Shown here: piece after piece, positions 34,595 through 43,048 of the stretch
How the letters are laid out: each line of letters opens with the position of its first letter
Position numbering within the stretch: position 1 is the stretch's first letter
NCBI GenBank assembly: GCA_002470275.1
Contig: DKNY01000060.1
Span: 51,552 to 115,551, forward strand
DNA: 64,000 nt
Direction of reading: 5' to 3'
Source of the DNA: Gammaproteobacteria bacterium UBA7376
GTDB taxonomy: Bacteria; Pseudomonadota; Gammaproteobacteria; Pseudomonadales; Azotimanducaceae
The notes under the pieces: generated by a model
Told to the model about the DNA's origin: nothing
What the model saw: only the letters and a program-made list of their open reading frames with translations
Databases searched by the model: none
Program-made: the position numbers and the translations under genes

Positions 34595-35857
34595 ATGAGC
34601 ATTAACCCTCGCCCAGCCTCGTTACGCCACGACGGTGAACCCAACCTGACGGCATCCATCTGCTTGATCGCCATGATGCTGGTGCTGTCTGGGTGCGTCA
34701 CCGAAACGGTCAGAAGCATTGACCTTCGGCCACCTGACCAATACGAGGGTGTGCAGACCGAGGAAGAGCTATTGGACATCGGCGTCATGGCCCTCGACCC
34801 CAATATCCCTGAGGACTACGACGAGCGCGTTGAGCAACTGATCATGCCTGAGATTCGCGAATCCGAATCTTGGTACGTCGCCTACCTGACCAAGAATATG
34901 CTCCAGTCTACCGGCAACTGGGGGGCTGTTCGAGTCGTGCCCAGCGCAACCGACGCCGTTGATGTGCTCATCTCCGGGAAGATCGTCTCCTCCACGGGCG
35001 AAGCGCTGAGCGTTTCGTTCACGGTCCATGACGCCACTGGCCGGCTTTGGTTTACTCAGACATATAAGCACCTGGCCAGCAAGTACGGCTATGATGAAGA
35101 CCAGCCTCCTGGCGTGGATGCCTTTCAGGGCCTGTACAAAGACTTCGCCAACGACTTATTGGCTTATCGCAAAGGCCTGTCCCAACAACGCATCGGAATC
35201 ATCCGCAGCACGGCGGAGCTGAAGTTTGCGCAGGACTTTGCCCCGGACGCCTTTGAAGGTGCCGTCGTCCAGGATGAATCCGGCGCTTATGTCCTGCAGA
35301 GGCTTCCAGCCGAAAATGATCCGGTGCTGATTCAGGTTAAAAAGGTTCGCGAGAGGGAATATCTGTTTATCGATACGCTAGACGAATACTACGCGAACTA
35401 TTATCGACAGATTTATCCCACCTATCATGCCTGGCGAAAGTCCAGCTATGACGATGTTATCGCCTATCAACAGCTTCAAGACCAGGCCAAGCGACGACTG
35501 GTCGCGGGCACCGTGGCCATTGTCAGCAGCGTTGCAACGATCTATGAAAGTGACAACGCCTACGTTGATGCGAGCGGTGTCGCAGGGGTGGGTGCCGGCG
35601 CTACTCTGATCGTGAAGGGTTTAGAAAAACGCCAAGAGGCCGCTCTCTTTGCCGACAAGCTCAGAGAATTGGGCCAAGCGGCCGAGGACGAGCTCTTACC
35701 CACAACCATCGACCTGGAAAATCAAACGGTGCGTTTGCGTGGCACCGTGGAGGAACAGTATCAGGAGCTAAGAAAAATCTTGAGAAAAATCTACTTTGAG
35801 GACCTAGGTTACAGTGAGCCGCCGCCGGCTCCTGATGCCGAGGCAAGAGACTCTTAG
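34595..35857 (+). CDS. Lipoprotein of unknown family (cluster gene 3)
   Basis: The 420-residue protein has a signal peptide ending LVLSGC (Cys34). Residues 60-200 form an alpha/beta domain (LDIGVMALDP, then YLTKNMLQST and AVDVLISGKIV, SVSFTVHDATGRLWF) that resembles the N-terminal folds of CsgG/TolB-type secreted proteins; this similarity is by eye. Around 300-345 there are two Gly/Ala-rich hydrophobic stretches, odd for a soluble protein, then a charged C-terminal domain (TVRLRGTVEEQYQEL). It is 34 bp after gene 2 and 2 bp before gene 4. Function unknown. Confidence 0.72.
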   Translation: MSINPRPASLRHDGEPNLTASICLIAMMLVLSGCVTETVRSIDLRPPDQYEGVQTEEELLDIGVMALDPNIPEDYDERVEQLIMPEIRESESWYVAYLTKNMLQSTGNWGAVRVVPSATDAVDVLISGKIVSSTGEALSVSFTVHDATGRLWFTQTYKHLASKYGYDEDQPPGVDAFQGLYKDFANDLLAYRKGLSQQRIGIIRSTAELKFAQDFAPDAFEGAVVQDESGAYVLQRLPAENDPVLIQVKKVREREYLFIDTLDEYYANYYRQIYPTYHAWRKSSYDDVIAYQQLQDQAKRRLVAGTVAIVSSVATIYESDNAYVDASGVAGVGAGATLIVKGLEKRQEAALFADKLRELGQAAEDELLPTTIDLENQTVRLRGTVEEQYQELRKILRKIYFEDLGYSEPPPAPDAEARDS

Positions 35858-35859
35858 GG

Positions 35860-37422
35860 GTGGTTTCATCGGACACGGTGGTCTCCACCGACGGCCGGCG
35901 GGTGCCCATCAAGCCGATAACACCGCCATTATCCGTTTCAGACCAAGCTCTTCCCCGAACTCCCGGCTTGTTTGCAGGACGCCTGGATCGACGTACTGGG
36001 CTGCTCCTGCTGGCGCTAGGTGGCATCCTGGTGATCAGTAGCGGTCTTATTCTCTACTTGGCAAGCATAAACCCGCCCTCCAGCATTCAACCTACTCAAT
36101 CTGCAGCACCCTCCGAGGAGGTGCCGGTCGGTGACAGACAGGAGACCACCCTGCCCCCCTTGGCAGCCCTGACCCAACAGCAGGCCGAAGCAGCCGCCCA
36201 AGAGGCTCTGGCCGCCTACGTTAAGGCCGAGCAGACCCTCACCGGGCTGGTTAATCTCGAATTCTATGTCGAGGCCGACCTGCCCATGGCTCGAGAGCTG
36301 GCACTCCAAGGCGACGCGTTCTATGTTGAGGAGAACTACCGGGAGGCCGCGGCGGGCTATTTTGATGCCCAACAAATAGTCGTTCAGATGATCGAAGCTG
36401 CTGAGGAGCGGCTACTGTCTGCAGAGCGAGACATACGCGATGCCGTGGATGCCTTTAACGTTGACGCCGCTGTCAGCGCCTTGACCACAGCAAAGCAGCT
36501 CAGCGGCCCGGCTAGGAGCCTGGAAGCGCTGACCCAACGCGTCGAGACTCTGCCCACGGTGTTAACCCTTCTGCGCGAAGCGAAAAATCATGAGTTGAGC
36601 GAGCGATACGCGGAGGCTCTTGCCGTCTACCGACGCGTGCAAGGCCTGGATCCAGAAACCGTCAATATCGCCAGCCTCATCGCGACCACCGAGCAAGCCC
36701 GCGCGAGACAGCGGCTGAGAGAAACGCTGGGCATGGCCATATTGGCCCTGGAGGAAGCGCGCTTTACCGAGGCCGAGACGTATTTCAACGCCGCGCTGAA
36801 GATTGATGCCGCCAGTGATGTTGCCCTGGCAGGTCTCGAGCAAATCACCCAGTCGCGGGATATCCGCAACCTCAAGGAGAAGCAGAGGGCAGCCGAAGAG
36901 GCCCTTGCTCAGGAGCAGTGGGCTAGCGCCATCGACACCTACGAGGACGTTCTGGAAACCTTCGCCTATATCACCTTCGCCATAGACGGCTTGGCGGCGG
37001 CCCAGGAAAGACAGCGCCTGCAATCCCAGCTTGAAAAAATTATTAGTCAGCCCGAAAAGCTCTCAAATCAAAATCTACTCGCTCAAGGCCGGCGTATTGC
37101 CGAACAGGCAAAAACATTGCTGACGTCAGATGAGCGGCTTCGAGGCGGCAACTTCGAGGATTTGACCTATCAAGCGGATACCATCCTGACCCAGTATGGG
37201 AACGTTGTGCGGGTGACCCTAACCTCGGATAACGCCACGGAGATTACGGCTTCAAACATCGGCGCGCTTGGACAATTTAACCGCTTGGTCCTGGACCTCA
37301 GGGTCGGCCAATACACCTTCCGAGGCGTTCAGGCCGGCTGCCGAGACATCTATCGTTCAGTGGTGATCACGCCGGGCATCACGCCCATCGACCTAAGCTG
37401 TCAGGAGCGTTTGAGTCCATGA
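35860..37422 (+). CDS. Single-pass membrane TPR protein (cluster gene 4)
   Basis: This 520-residue protein has a cytoplasmic N-terminus of about 45 residues, one membrane helix (about 47-69), then a long periplasmic helical region with TPR-like units (about 110-410; for example RYAEALAVYRRVQGLDPET and FTEAETYFNAALKIDA). The C-terminal 90 residues form a beta-rich domain (VRVTLTSDNATEI, GQYTFRGVQAGCRDIYRS) with two cysteines that could pair. The start is GTG 35860, 2 bp after the gene 3 stop, without a good ribosome-binding site, so coupling is likely. It overlaps gene 5 by 4 bp. Function unknown; an inner-membrane scaffold is inferred. Confidence 0.75.
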   Translation: MVSSDTVVSTDGRRVPIKPITPPLSVSDQALPRTPGLFAGRLDRRTGLLLLALGGILVISSGLILYLASINPPSSIQPTQSAAPSEEVPVGDRQETTLPPLAALTQQQAEAAAQEALAAYVKAEQTLTGLVNLEFYVEADLPMARELALQGDAFYVEENYREAAAGYFDAQQIVVQMIEAAEERLLSAERDIRDAVDAFNVDAAVSALTTAKQLSGPARSLEALTQRVETLPTVLTLLREAKNHELSERYAEALAVYRRVQGLDPETVNIASLIATTEQARARQRLRETLGMAILALEEARFTEAETYFNAALKIDAASDVALAGLEQITQSRDIRNLKEKQRAAEEALAQEQWASAIDTYEDVLETFAYITFAIDGLAAAQERQRLQSQLEKIISQPEKLSNQNLLAQGRRIAEQAKTLLTSDERLRGGNFEDLTYQADTILTQYGNVVRVTLTSDNATEITASNIGALGQFNRLVLDLRVGQYTFRGVQAGCRDIYRSVVITPGITPIDLSCQERLSP

Positions 37423-39497
37423 GCGCTCCAGACAATATTCGCTATCAGATTCAGGCAGCCCCCTTTGAGCCCAGTGATGCGCCGGTCACGTCACGTCGCT
37501 GGTCAGTTTCACAGGCCCTGTTGCTGCTGGCCACCGCGGTCGCCCTGATGTTGCTCTGGTTTCTCTTCACCGCAAAGAGCGTGAGACTGGAATTTTCCAC
37601 CCCCACTCAGTCCATCGACCTCCGTGGAGGCTTTGTCTTAAGTTTGGGCGACGTCTTTTTATTGCGTCAGGGTGAATACCAACTCGTTGTGGAGGCCGAT
37701 AAATATGACGTGCTGTCCACACAAATTCAGGTGAACGCCGACAGGAACCAACAATTTTTCTTCGAGCTGGTACCCAACCCTGGCGTCCTCAAACTGCAGG
37801 TTGAACCAAGCTCAGCATCACTCCGCGTTGATGGCGAAGATGTTGTGACCGAGGCGCAAACGAGTCCTCACCTGCTGACCCTGGCCGCGGGGCCGCATAC
37901 TCTCGAATTCAGCCATCCGCGATATCAGACCCTAGTGGAGGAGATTGATATCCAGGGATTGGGACAAGAGCAGGAACTGTCGGTGACGCTGCCCGCAAAC
38001 TGGTCCAACGTGACCGTTCGCAGCCAACCCCCGGAGGCGGCGATCTTCATCGATGGGGAGGCTACGGGCATTGAAACACCTGGCACCGTCGAAGCTCTGG
38101 CGGGGGAGCGGCTCATCGAGCTACGCCTGCCCGGTTTCCGAACCCACCAACAGCGGCTTCTATCAGCGGCGGGCGAAACGATAGCGCTCGCCCCGGTCAA
38201 TCTGATCCAGGCAGATGCCCAACTCAGTTTAACCAGTTCCCCCACCGGTGCCGCAGTCACCCTGGACGGGCAATATGTGGGTAAGACGCCCATAGAGCTG
38301 GACCTAGCCTCCCGGGCGAATCAACAGCTATTGGTCTTGGCCAAGGGTTACGCCGCCCACAGGCAGCCACTTAATCTTCCCTCAGGCAGCATCAGCAAAC
38401 AAAACATTACGCTTGAGCGGCTGGAGGGCACGCTCACCGTTGAAACGCGTCCACCAGAGGCCAGGGTGCGTATAGATGGTGTAGAGGTCAGCACCTCTGC
38501 AGGTGTCGAGCGGCTTCGGCTGCCCGTTCAGTCCCATCAGGTGGACATCGACCTGGTTGGCTATGCGGGCTTTACGACCACCATCGATCCACTGCCGGGG
38601 TTAGATCAGCAGCTTCGAGTTCAACTGCTGACCCTTGAGCAAGCGCGCCTAGCGGCGCTGCAGCCCGAGATCGAAACCCGTTTCGGGCATCTGCTACGCC
38701 TGCAGGATGCGGATCAAGTCAACATGGGGGCTTCCCGCCGCGAACCAGGTCGGCGAGCCAATGAAACGCTCCGAACGGCGACCTTTGAGCGACTGTTCTA
38801 CTTGGCAGACCGAGAGGTGACCAACGCTCAGTTCAGGGCCTTTGCCAAAGGCCACGATTCGGGCAGCTTCGAAGACCTGTCCTTAGACGAAGATGATCAA
38901 CCAGTTACCGGGGTAAGTTGGCATGAAGCCGCCGCCTACTGTAACTGGCTGTCTGAGCAAGAATCGCTGGCGCCTGTTTACCAGATGGAATTTGGTAAAG
39001 TCATCGGATCTGATCCCGGCGCCCTCGGTTATCGCTTGCCCACCGAAGCCGAGTGGGCGTGGGCCGCACGGCGCTTACCCCCAAATCTTTCCGCGGACGG
39101 AGATCATCTGCGCTTTGCCTGGGGGGAAACCCTGCCGCCCCCAGAGCGATTCGAAAACTACGCGGATCGGAACGCGGCAAATATGATTGGCCGGGTGATC
39201 TTTGGCTACAACGACAACTATGCCGCTGTGGCCCCCGTTGCCAGCTATGCAGCCAGTCACAAGGGCCTATACGACATGGGCGGCAACGTGGCCGAATGGA
39301 TGCACGACTTTTATGAGATACCCACGGAAGACCCAGTTTTAGACCATGTAGGCCCGAGCAGTGGCGAATACCATGTCATCCGCGGAGCCAGTTGGATGCA
39401 CGGAACAATCACAGAACTACGACTTTCGTTCCGAGACTATGGCATCGAGGGTCGGCAGGACCTTGGCTTTAGAGTCGCTCGATATGCGGAACGCTAA
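37419..39497 (+). CDS. PEGA-repeat protein with SUMF1/FGE-fold domain (cluster gene 5)
   Basis: The 692-residue protein has one N-terminal helix (about 32-52). Four PEGA-like beta modules follow at about 120-190, 194-262, 266-332 and 335-405 (for example NVTVRSQPPEAAIFIDG and AQLSLTSSPTGAAVTLDG). Residues 422-690 are a formylglycine-generating-enzyme (SUMF1) fold, with REVTNAQFRAFAK, PVTGVSWHEAAAYCNW, RLPTEAEWAWAAR, GNVAEWMHDF and LGFRVAR. The two catalytic cysteines expected near the C-terminus are absent (LRLSFRDYG occupies that place), so it is probably a binding rather than oxidising domain. The whole C-terminal part should be periplasmic. Confidence 0.88.
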   Translation: MSAPDNIRYQIQAAPFEPSDAPVTSRRWSVSQALLLLATAVALMLLWFLFTAKSVRLEFSTPTQSIDLRGGFVLSLGDVFLLRQGEYQLVVEADKYDVLSTQIQVNADRNQQFFFELVPNPGVLKLQVEPSSASLRVDGEDVVTEAQTSPHLLTLAAGPHTLEFSHPRYQTLVEEIDIQGLGQEQELSVTLPANWSNVTVRSQPPEAAIFIDGEATGIETPGTVEALAGERLIELRLPGFRTHQQRLLSAAGETIALAPVNLIQADAQLSLTSSPTGAAVTLDGQYVGKTPIELDLASRANQQLLVLAKGYAAHRQPLNLPSGSISKQNITLERLEGTLTVETRPPEARVRIDGVEVSTSAGVERLRLPVQSHQVDIDLVGYAGFTTTIDPLPGLDQQLRVQLLTLEQARLAALQPEIETRFGHLLRLQDADQVNMGASRREPGRRANETLRTATFERLFYLADREVTNAQFRAFAKGHDSGSFEDLSLDEDDQPVTGVSWHEAAAYCNWLSEQESLAPVYQMEFGKVIGSDPGALGYRLPTEAEWAWAARRLPPNLSADGDHLRFAWGETLPPPERFENYADRNAANMIGRVIFGYNDNYAAVAPVASYAASHKGLYDMGGNVAEWMHDFYEIPTEDPVLDHVGPSSGEYHVIRGASWMHGTITELRLSFRDYGIEGRQDLGFRVARYAER

Positions 39498-39777
39498 CGT
39501 GCCATTCGCAAAACGTTTGGGCGCCGGATGTCTCGGCGCCCTGCTGCTATCCTGGGCCCTTATGGCCCCCGCCGCGTCACCTGACTCGGTGCCGGCGGAG
39601 GACGTCGAGGCCGTCCAAGACCCAAGGGCCGGTATGGACGACGAGCAAAGTTCGCAGGCAGGACAGCAGCCTGCTTTGAGCAAGCAGCGAAAGTTAGAGG
39701 AACGAAATAAAGATGTGTTTAAACCCAGTGAGGATATTTCGGAGGATTTCGCCGCCCCAATGCCAACAGATATTTAG
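39484..39777 (+). CDS. Small secreted acidic protein (cluster gene 6)
   Basis: A 97-residue product starts at ATG 39484, 14 bp inside the end of gene 5. It has a signal peptide (hydrophobic core LGALLLSWALMAP, cleavage near AAS at 31-32) and a mature part of about 65 hydrophilic residues ending FKPSEDISEDFAAPMPTDI. The motif PSEDISEDFAAPMPTDI looks like a defined recognition tail. There is no lipobox or membrane segment. Function unknown; it may be a structural or regulatory subunit of the machine. Confidence 0.65.
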   Translation: MRNANVPFAKRLGAGCLGALLLSWALMAPAASPDSVPAEDVEAVQDPRAGMDDEQSSQAGQQPALSKQRKLEERNKDVFKPSEDISEDFAAPMPTDI

Positions 39778-39837
39778 CCGGCCTCGCACCCTGAACTGTC
39801 TCGTCATCACGACCACGGATCGAAGGAAAACCGACCC

Positions 39838-40641
39838 ATGAAAAAAACCCTACCCCTCGAGTTGGTTTATCAAGTCGCAGCCTTAGTGGTTTCGATCATT
39901 TTAGTGCATTTGGTTTATCAGACAGTCATTCGTCCGAATGCAGAAGTGGCCCTGAAGGAACGCGCCCAAATCATTGCGGAGCAGGGAGAACTGTCCGCGG
40001 GATCGCGGTCTCTCTATATCGTGATTAAGGACTACGAGCAGGAGTCCTGCTTCATTTTGATGCTCTGGGCCCTGGCCATGATGGGCTTCAAGGTACGCAC
40101 CATTGCTCGTGAGCAGGACCTCCTGAATCAAGACTTCATTCCCATCGGTGAGGGGGTCAACATCCTCCCGGAAGATACGCGTACCTATACGCGGCCCATT
40201 CAGGCCCTTGCCGAGGAGGCCCAAAGCGCCCTCCTGCCTCGAGCACTGCTGGTGGCGCTCAATCGCTTTGCCTCAACGCGCAACGTTCAGGATGTGTCCG
40301 AGGCGGTCAACTCCATCTGCGAAAACGAATCCGATCGTCTGGACAGCGAGCTCGCCATGATCCGCTATATCACCTGGGCTATCCCATCCATCGGCTTCAT
40401 CGGCACGGTAAGGGGCATCAGTGACGCGCTAGGACAAGCCTATAAAGCCGTAGAGGGCGATATTGCGGGCGTCACGGCAAGCCTGGGTGTGGCCTTCAAC
40501 TCGACCTTCATTGCGCTGGTAATCAGCATCGTCCTCGTCTTCTTTATGCACCAACTCCAGCTCCTGCAGGAACGACTGGTTTTAGACACGCACGATTACT
40601 GTGACCGTCAGCTCCTTCGCCACTTGAGAACCACGGGCTAG
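39838..40641 (+). CDS. MotA/TolQ/ExbB-family proton channel (cluster gene 7)
   Basis: The 267-residue protein has a first helix (about 8-30), a second (about 68-88) and a third-fourth pair with the family core: WAIPSIGFIGTVRGI (about 180-195) and VTASLGVAFNSTFIALVIS (about 216-235). GxxGTVxGI and the Thr-bearing fourth helix are the conserved pore elements of TolQ, ExbB and MotA. The loop between helices 2 and 3 is cytoplasmic and of TolQ-like length. No ExbD gene is in the cluster; the vWA proteins of genes 9 and 10 carry an ExbD-like helix and could be its partners. Confidence 0.9.
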   Translation: MKKTLPLELVYQVAALVVSIILVHLVYQTVIRPNAEVALKERAQIIAEQGELSAGSRSLYIVIKDYEQESCFILMLWALAMMGFKVRTIAREQDLLNQDFIPIGEGVNILPEDTRTYTRPIQALAEEAQSALLPRALLVALNRFASTRNVQDVSEAVNSICENESDRLDSELAMIRYITWAIPSIGFIGTVRGISDALGQAYKAVEGDIAGVTASLGVAFNSTFIALVISIVLVFFMHQLQLLQERLVLDTHDYCDRQLLRHLRTTG

Positions 40642-40645
40642 TGCC

Positions 40646-41893
40646 ATGCATCTAATCGATATTAATGACTGGGAGCTGGGTTGCTTCGATGCAGATGGGC
40701 AACAGCTGTATCGCTCACCCTGTGCGGGGAGTCACGCTGAGGGTACGCTGCAACTGGGTACCGACGCTTTCAAAACCGCGAAATCTCTTCCACAGGCCTT
40801 TGCGTGTCACTACCTTGGACGGCTAAACGAAGAGCAGTTGCCTAACCCCTTGGGCAACGCTAAGACCCAGGCCGACCTTTGCTTTGCACAGTTCCTGGAC
40901 ATGAAGGCGCACTGTGAGGTGACCTCGGCGGCTTTCCTAATCCCGCCCCAAATATCCGATCGTCAGCTGTCCCTACTCGCTGGCATCGCTAGTGCCGCAG
41001 GCATTCAACCGCTAGGGTTCATAGACCATAGCCTTGCCTATGCCCTGGCCAAGCAGGTTGCAGCACCTCTCCACGTACTTGATATGGGCCTCCATCAGCT
41101 GTATCTCAGCCGGGTGGACATAGCGGACGGCGAACTGATCGTCGCCTCCAGCACCCAGCACGGCATCGGCTTGCTCAGCATGGTCGACAGTTGGGTCAAC
41201 GTGATCGCCGATGAATTCATACAAAGCTCGCGGTTTGACCCGCTGCACAGCGCTCAGTCCGAACAACAAACCTTCGATGCCGTGATGGGCTGGATCAGCG
41301 CGGGCGAACTGCCCGCAGATCTCAAGCTTTCAATCCGGTCTGACCAAGCCCTTCGCACGGCCACGGTGGTTGCCGAGCGCCTTCAGGCCCGGCTTTCAAC
41401 CAAACTTCGTGACATCAATCTCGACACCGTGGATGCGCTGACGATCAACCAGCGTGTCGCCCAGGTGCCGCTGCTATCTAACAGCTTAAGGGACCGCGTC
41501 CCGGAGCTGTCTACCGCATCGGACCAAGCCCTGGTGTCGAGCGCATTGGCCTTGGCAGCAGATCTCGATCCTGCAAACCTTGAGCGCATCAGAGGCTGTT
41601 CTGCCAGTGCCTATCGCCCAGCGCCCGCTGATCCATCGGCTGCCTTTAGCACCTCGGAGACGGTAGGCACCGTGCCCGATGAGGAAGCACCCCCCGCCAC
41701 CCATCTGGTTCACCTTGGGGTCGCGTATTCACTAACCGATGATTTGTTCAGAGAGTTTCTCGACGCAGATGGATTGCTGCGTCCTGGCACGCCAACGAAA
41801 GTAGACGGGCTGCCTGCGCAAACGGCACGGTTAAGGGCTGGCCAAGAGGTCAGCCTTCACAGCCAGCGATGGCTGGCGATTCAGGTCAAGTAA
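40646..41893 (+). CDS. Hsp70-like (actin-fold) protein (cluster gene 8)
   Basis: The 415-residue protein lacks a signal peptide. Its N-terminus (LIDINDWELGCFDADGQQLY) is the first strand hairpin of an actin-fold ATPase, and DLCFAQFLDM, then QLSLLAGIASAAGIQPLGFIDHSLAYA and APLHVLDMGLHQLYLS follow the order seen in short Hsp70-family proteins. The classical phosphate-binding loops are weak, so ATP hydrolysis is unproven. The C-terminal part (about 300-415) is different and Ala/Pro-rich. It lies 4 bp after the channel gene, suggesting a cytoplasmic regulator or chaperone of that channel. Confidence 0.65.
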   Translation: MHLIDINDWELGCFDADGQQLYRSPCAGSHAEGTLQLGTDAFKTAKSLPQAFACHYLGRLNEEQLPNPLGNAKTQADLCFAQFLDMKAHCEVTSAAFLIPPQISDRQLSLLAGIASAAGIQPLGFIDHSLAYALAKQVAAPLHVLDMGLHQLYLSRVDIADGELIVASSTQHGIGLLSMVDSWVNVIADEFIQSSRFDPLHSAQSEQQTFDAVMGWISAGELPADLKLSIRSDQALRTATVVAERLQARLSTKLRDINLDTVDALTINQRVAQVPLLSNSLRDRVPELSTASDQALVSSALALAADLDPANLERIRGCSASAYRPAPADPSAAFSTSETVGTVPDEEAPPATHLVHLGVAYSLTDDLFREFLDADGLLRPGTPTKVDGLPAQTARLRAGQEVSLHSQRWLAIQVK

Positions 41894-41895
41894 CC

Positions 41896-42981
41896 ATGCG
41901 GCGGAAACGTCAAACTAATGTTTTTTCTCTCGCCTTTCTCGACGTTATGTCCTGTGGCTTCGGTGCGGTGGTTCTTATTTTTCTTATCATCAATCACGAT
42001 ATGCGAGAGCAACAGGAACAGGATGACGACCTACTCGCTCAGATTCGGCTGCTGGATTTTGAGGTTCAGCAGGGGCGAGAAAATCTATTTGCCTTGATCG
42101 AAAACTTTGATGACACCCAAGCTCGACTGGACCAGGCGACATCCGAACGCGCCGCCAAGGAAGCCGAGTTGGCTCGGCTAATTCAGGAGCTGGAGGAGAT
42201 TGAGGGGGCTTCTTTAGCGGAAATCGAAGCCGCAGCCAAACTCCGATCCGATATTGATACCCGAGAAGCAGAGGTAAGGCGACTACAGGCCCTCGAGCGA
42301 GACAACGCGGGCACGAACTTAAGAGTCATTGAGGGCCAGGGTGATCGTCAGTATTTGACGGGGATGAAAATAGGTGGGCGCAACATCGTCATTGCGATCG
42401 ATATTTCTGCGAGCATGCTGGATGAGACCATCGTCAATATCCTGCGCCGTCGCAATATGTCCGAAGCCCAGAAGAAGAACGCGCCAAAATGGCAGCGAGC
42501 GATTCGCACCGTAGAGTGGCTTGCAGCCCAGCTGCCCTTGGATGCGGAATTCCAAGTTCTGAGCTTTGCAGAAAGCGTCAGCACCCTCACCGCTGGGGCG
42601 TCTATGGAATGGCAGGTGATGGGCGATGGTTCAGAGCTGAATGCGGCGGTAAACTCACTGCGGAACGTGGTCCCCGGAGGGGGAACCAACCTGGAATCCC
42701 TCGTCCTCGCCATGCGCGACCTCCGTCCGATCCCGGACAGCGTCTACATCATTACGGATGGGCTACCCACTCGGGATCAATCTGCACCACGCAGCCCTAC
42801 GGTGGACGGGTCACAGCGGCTAACACTCTTCCGAGACGCCGTTAATCGACTGCCGCGACAGATCCCTATTAACGTCATCCTCTTCCCCATGGAGGGTGAC
42901 CCGATGGCAGGCGCAGCCTGGTGGCAGCTTGCCCGAGCTACGGGCGGTGCCTTTGTTTCGCCCTCTTGGGATTGGCCATGA
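41896..42981 (+). CDS. Membrane-anchored vWA protein with ExbD-like helix (cluster gene 9)
   Basis: The 361-residue protein has one helix (about 11-33) reading FLDVMSCGFGAVVLIF, with Asp16 at the place of the proton-path Asp of ExbD/TolR (FIDVM in E. coli ExbD). A coiled coil follows (about 38-135, heptads of Glu/Leu/Arg), then a von Willebrand A domain (about 160-350) with the MIDAS DISAS (169-173), GGGTNLES and TDG. The C-terminus ends in a Ser/Trp tail. ATG 41896 is 2 bp after the gene 8 stop. The domain should be periplasmic and bind a divalent metal. Confidence 0.88.
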   Translation: MRRKRQTNVFSLAFLDVMSCGFGAVVLIFLIINHDMREQQEQDDDLLAQIRLLDFEVQQGRENLFALIENFDDTQARLDQATSERAAKEAELARLIQELEEIEGASLAEIEAAAKLRSDIDTREAEVRRLQALERDNAGTNLRVIEGQGDRQYLTGMKIGGRNIVIAIDISASMLDETIVNILRRRNMSEAQKKNAPKWQRAIRTVEWLAAQLPLDAEFQVLSFAESVSTLTAGASMEWQVMGDGSELNAAVNSLRNVVPGGGTNLESLVLAMRDLRPIPDSVYIITDGLPTRDQSAPRSPTVDGSQRLTLFRDAVNRLPRQIPINVILFPMEGDPMAGAAWWQLARATGGAFVSPSWDWP

Positions 42982-43048
42982 TGAGCCAACTCAAAACGCT
43001 TCTTTTAACCTTCGGACGGTGGGGGATATCCCGCCAGGCTCGGCACCC

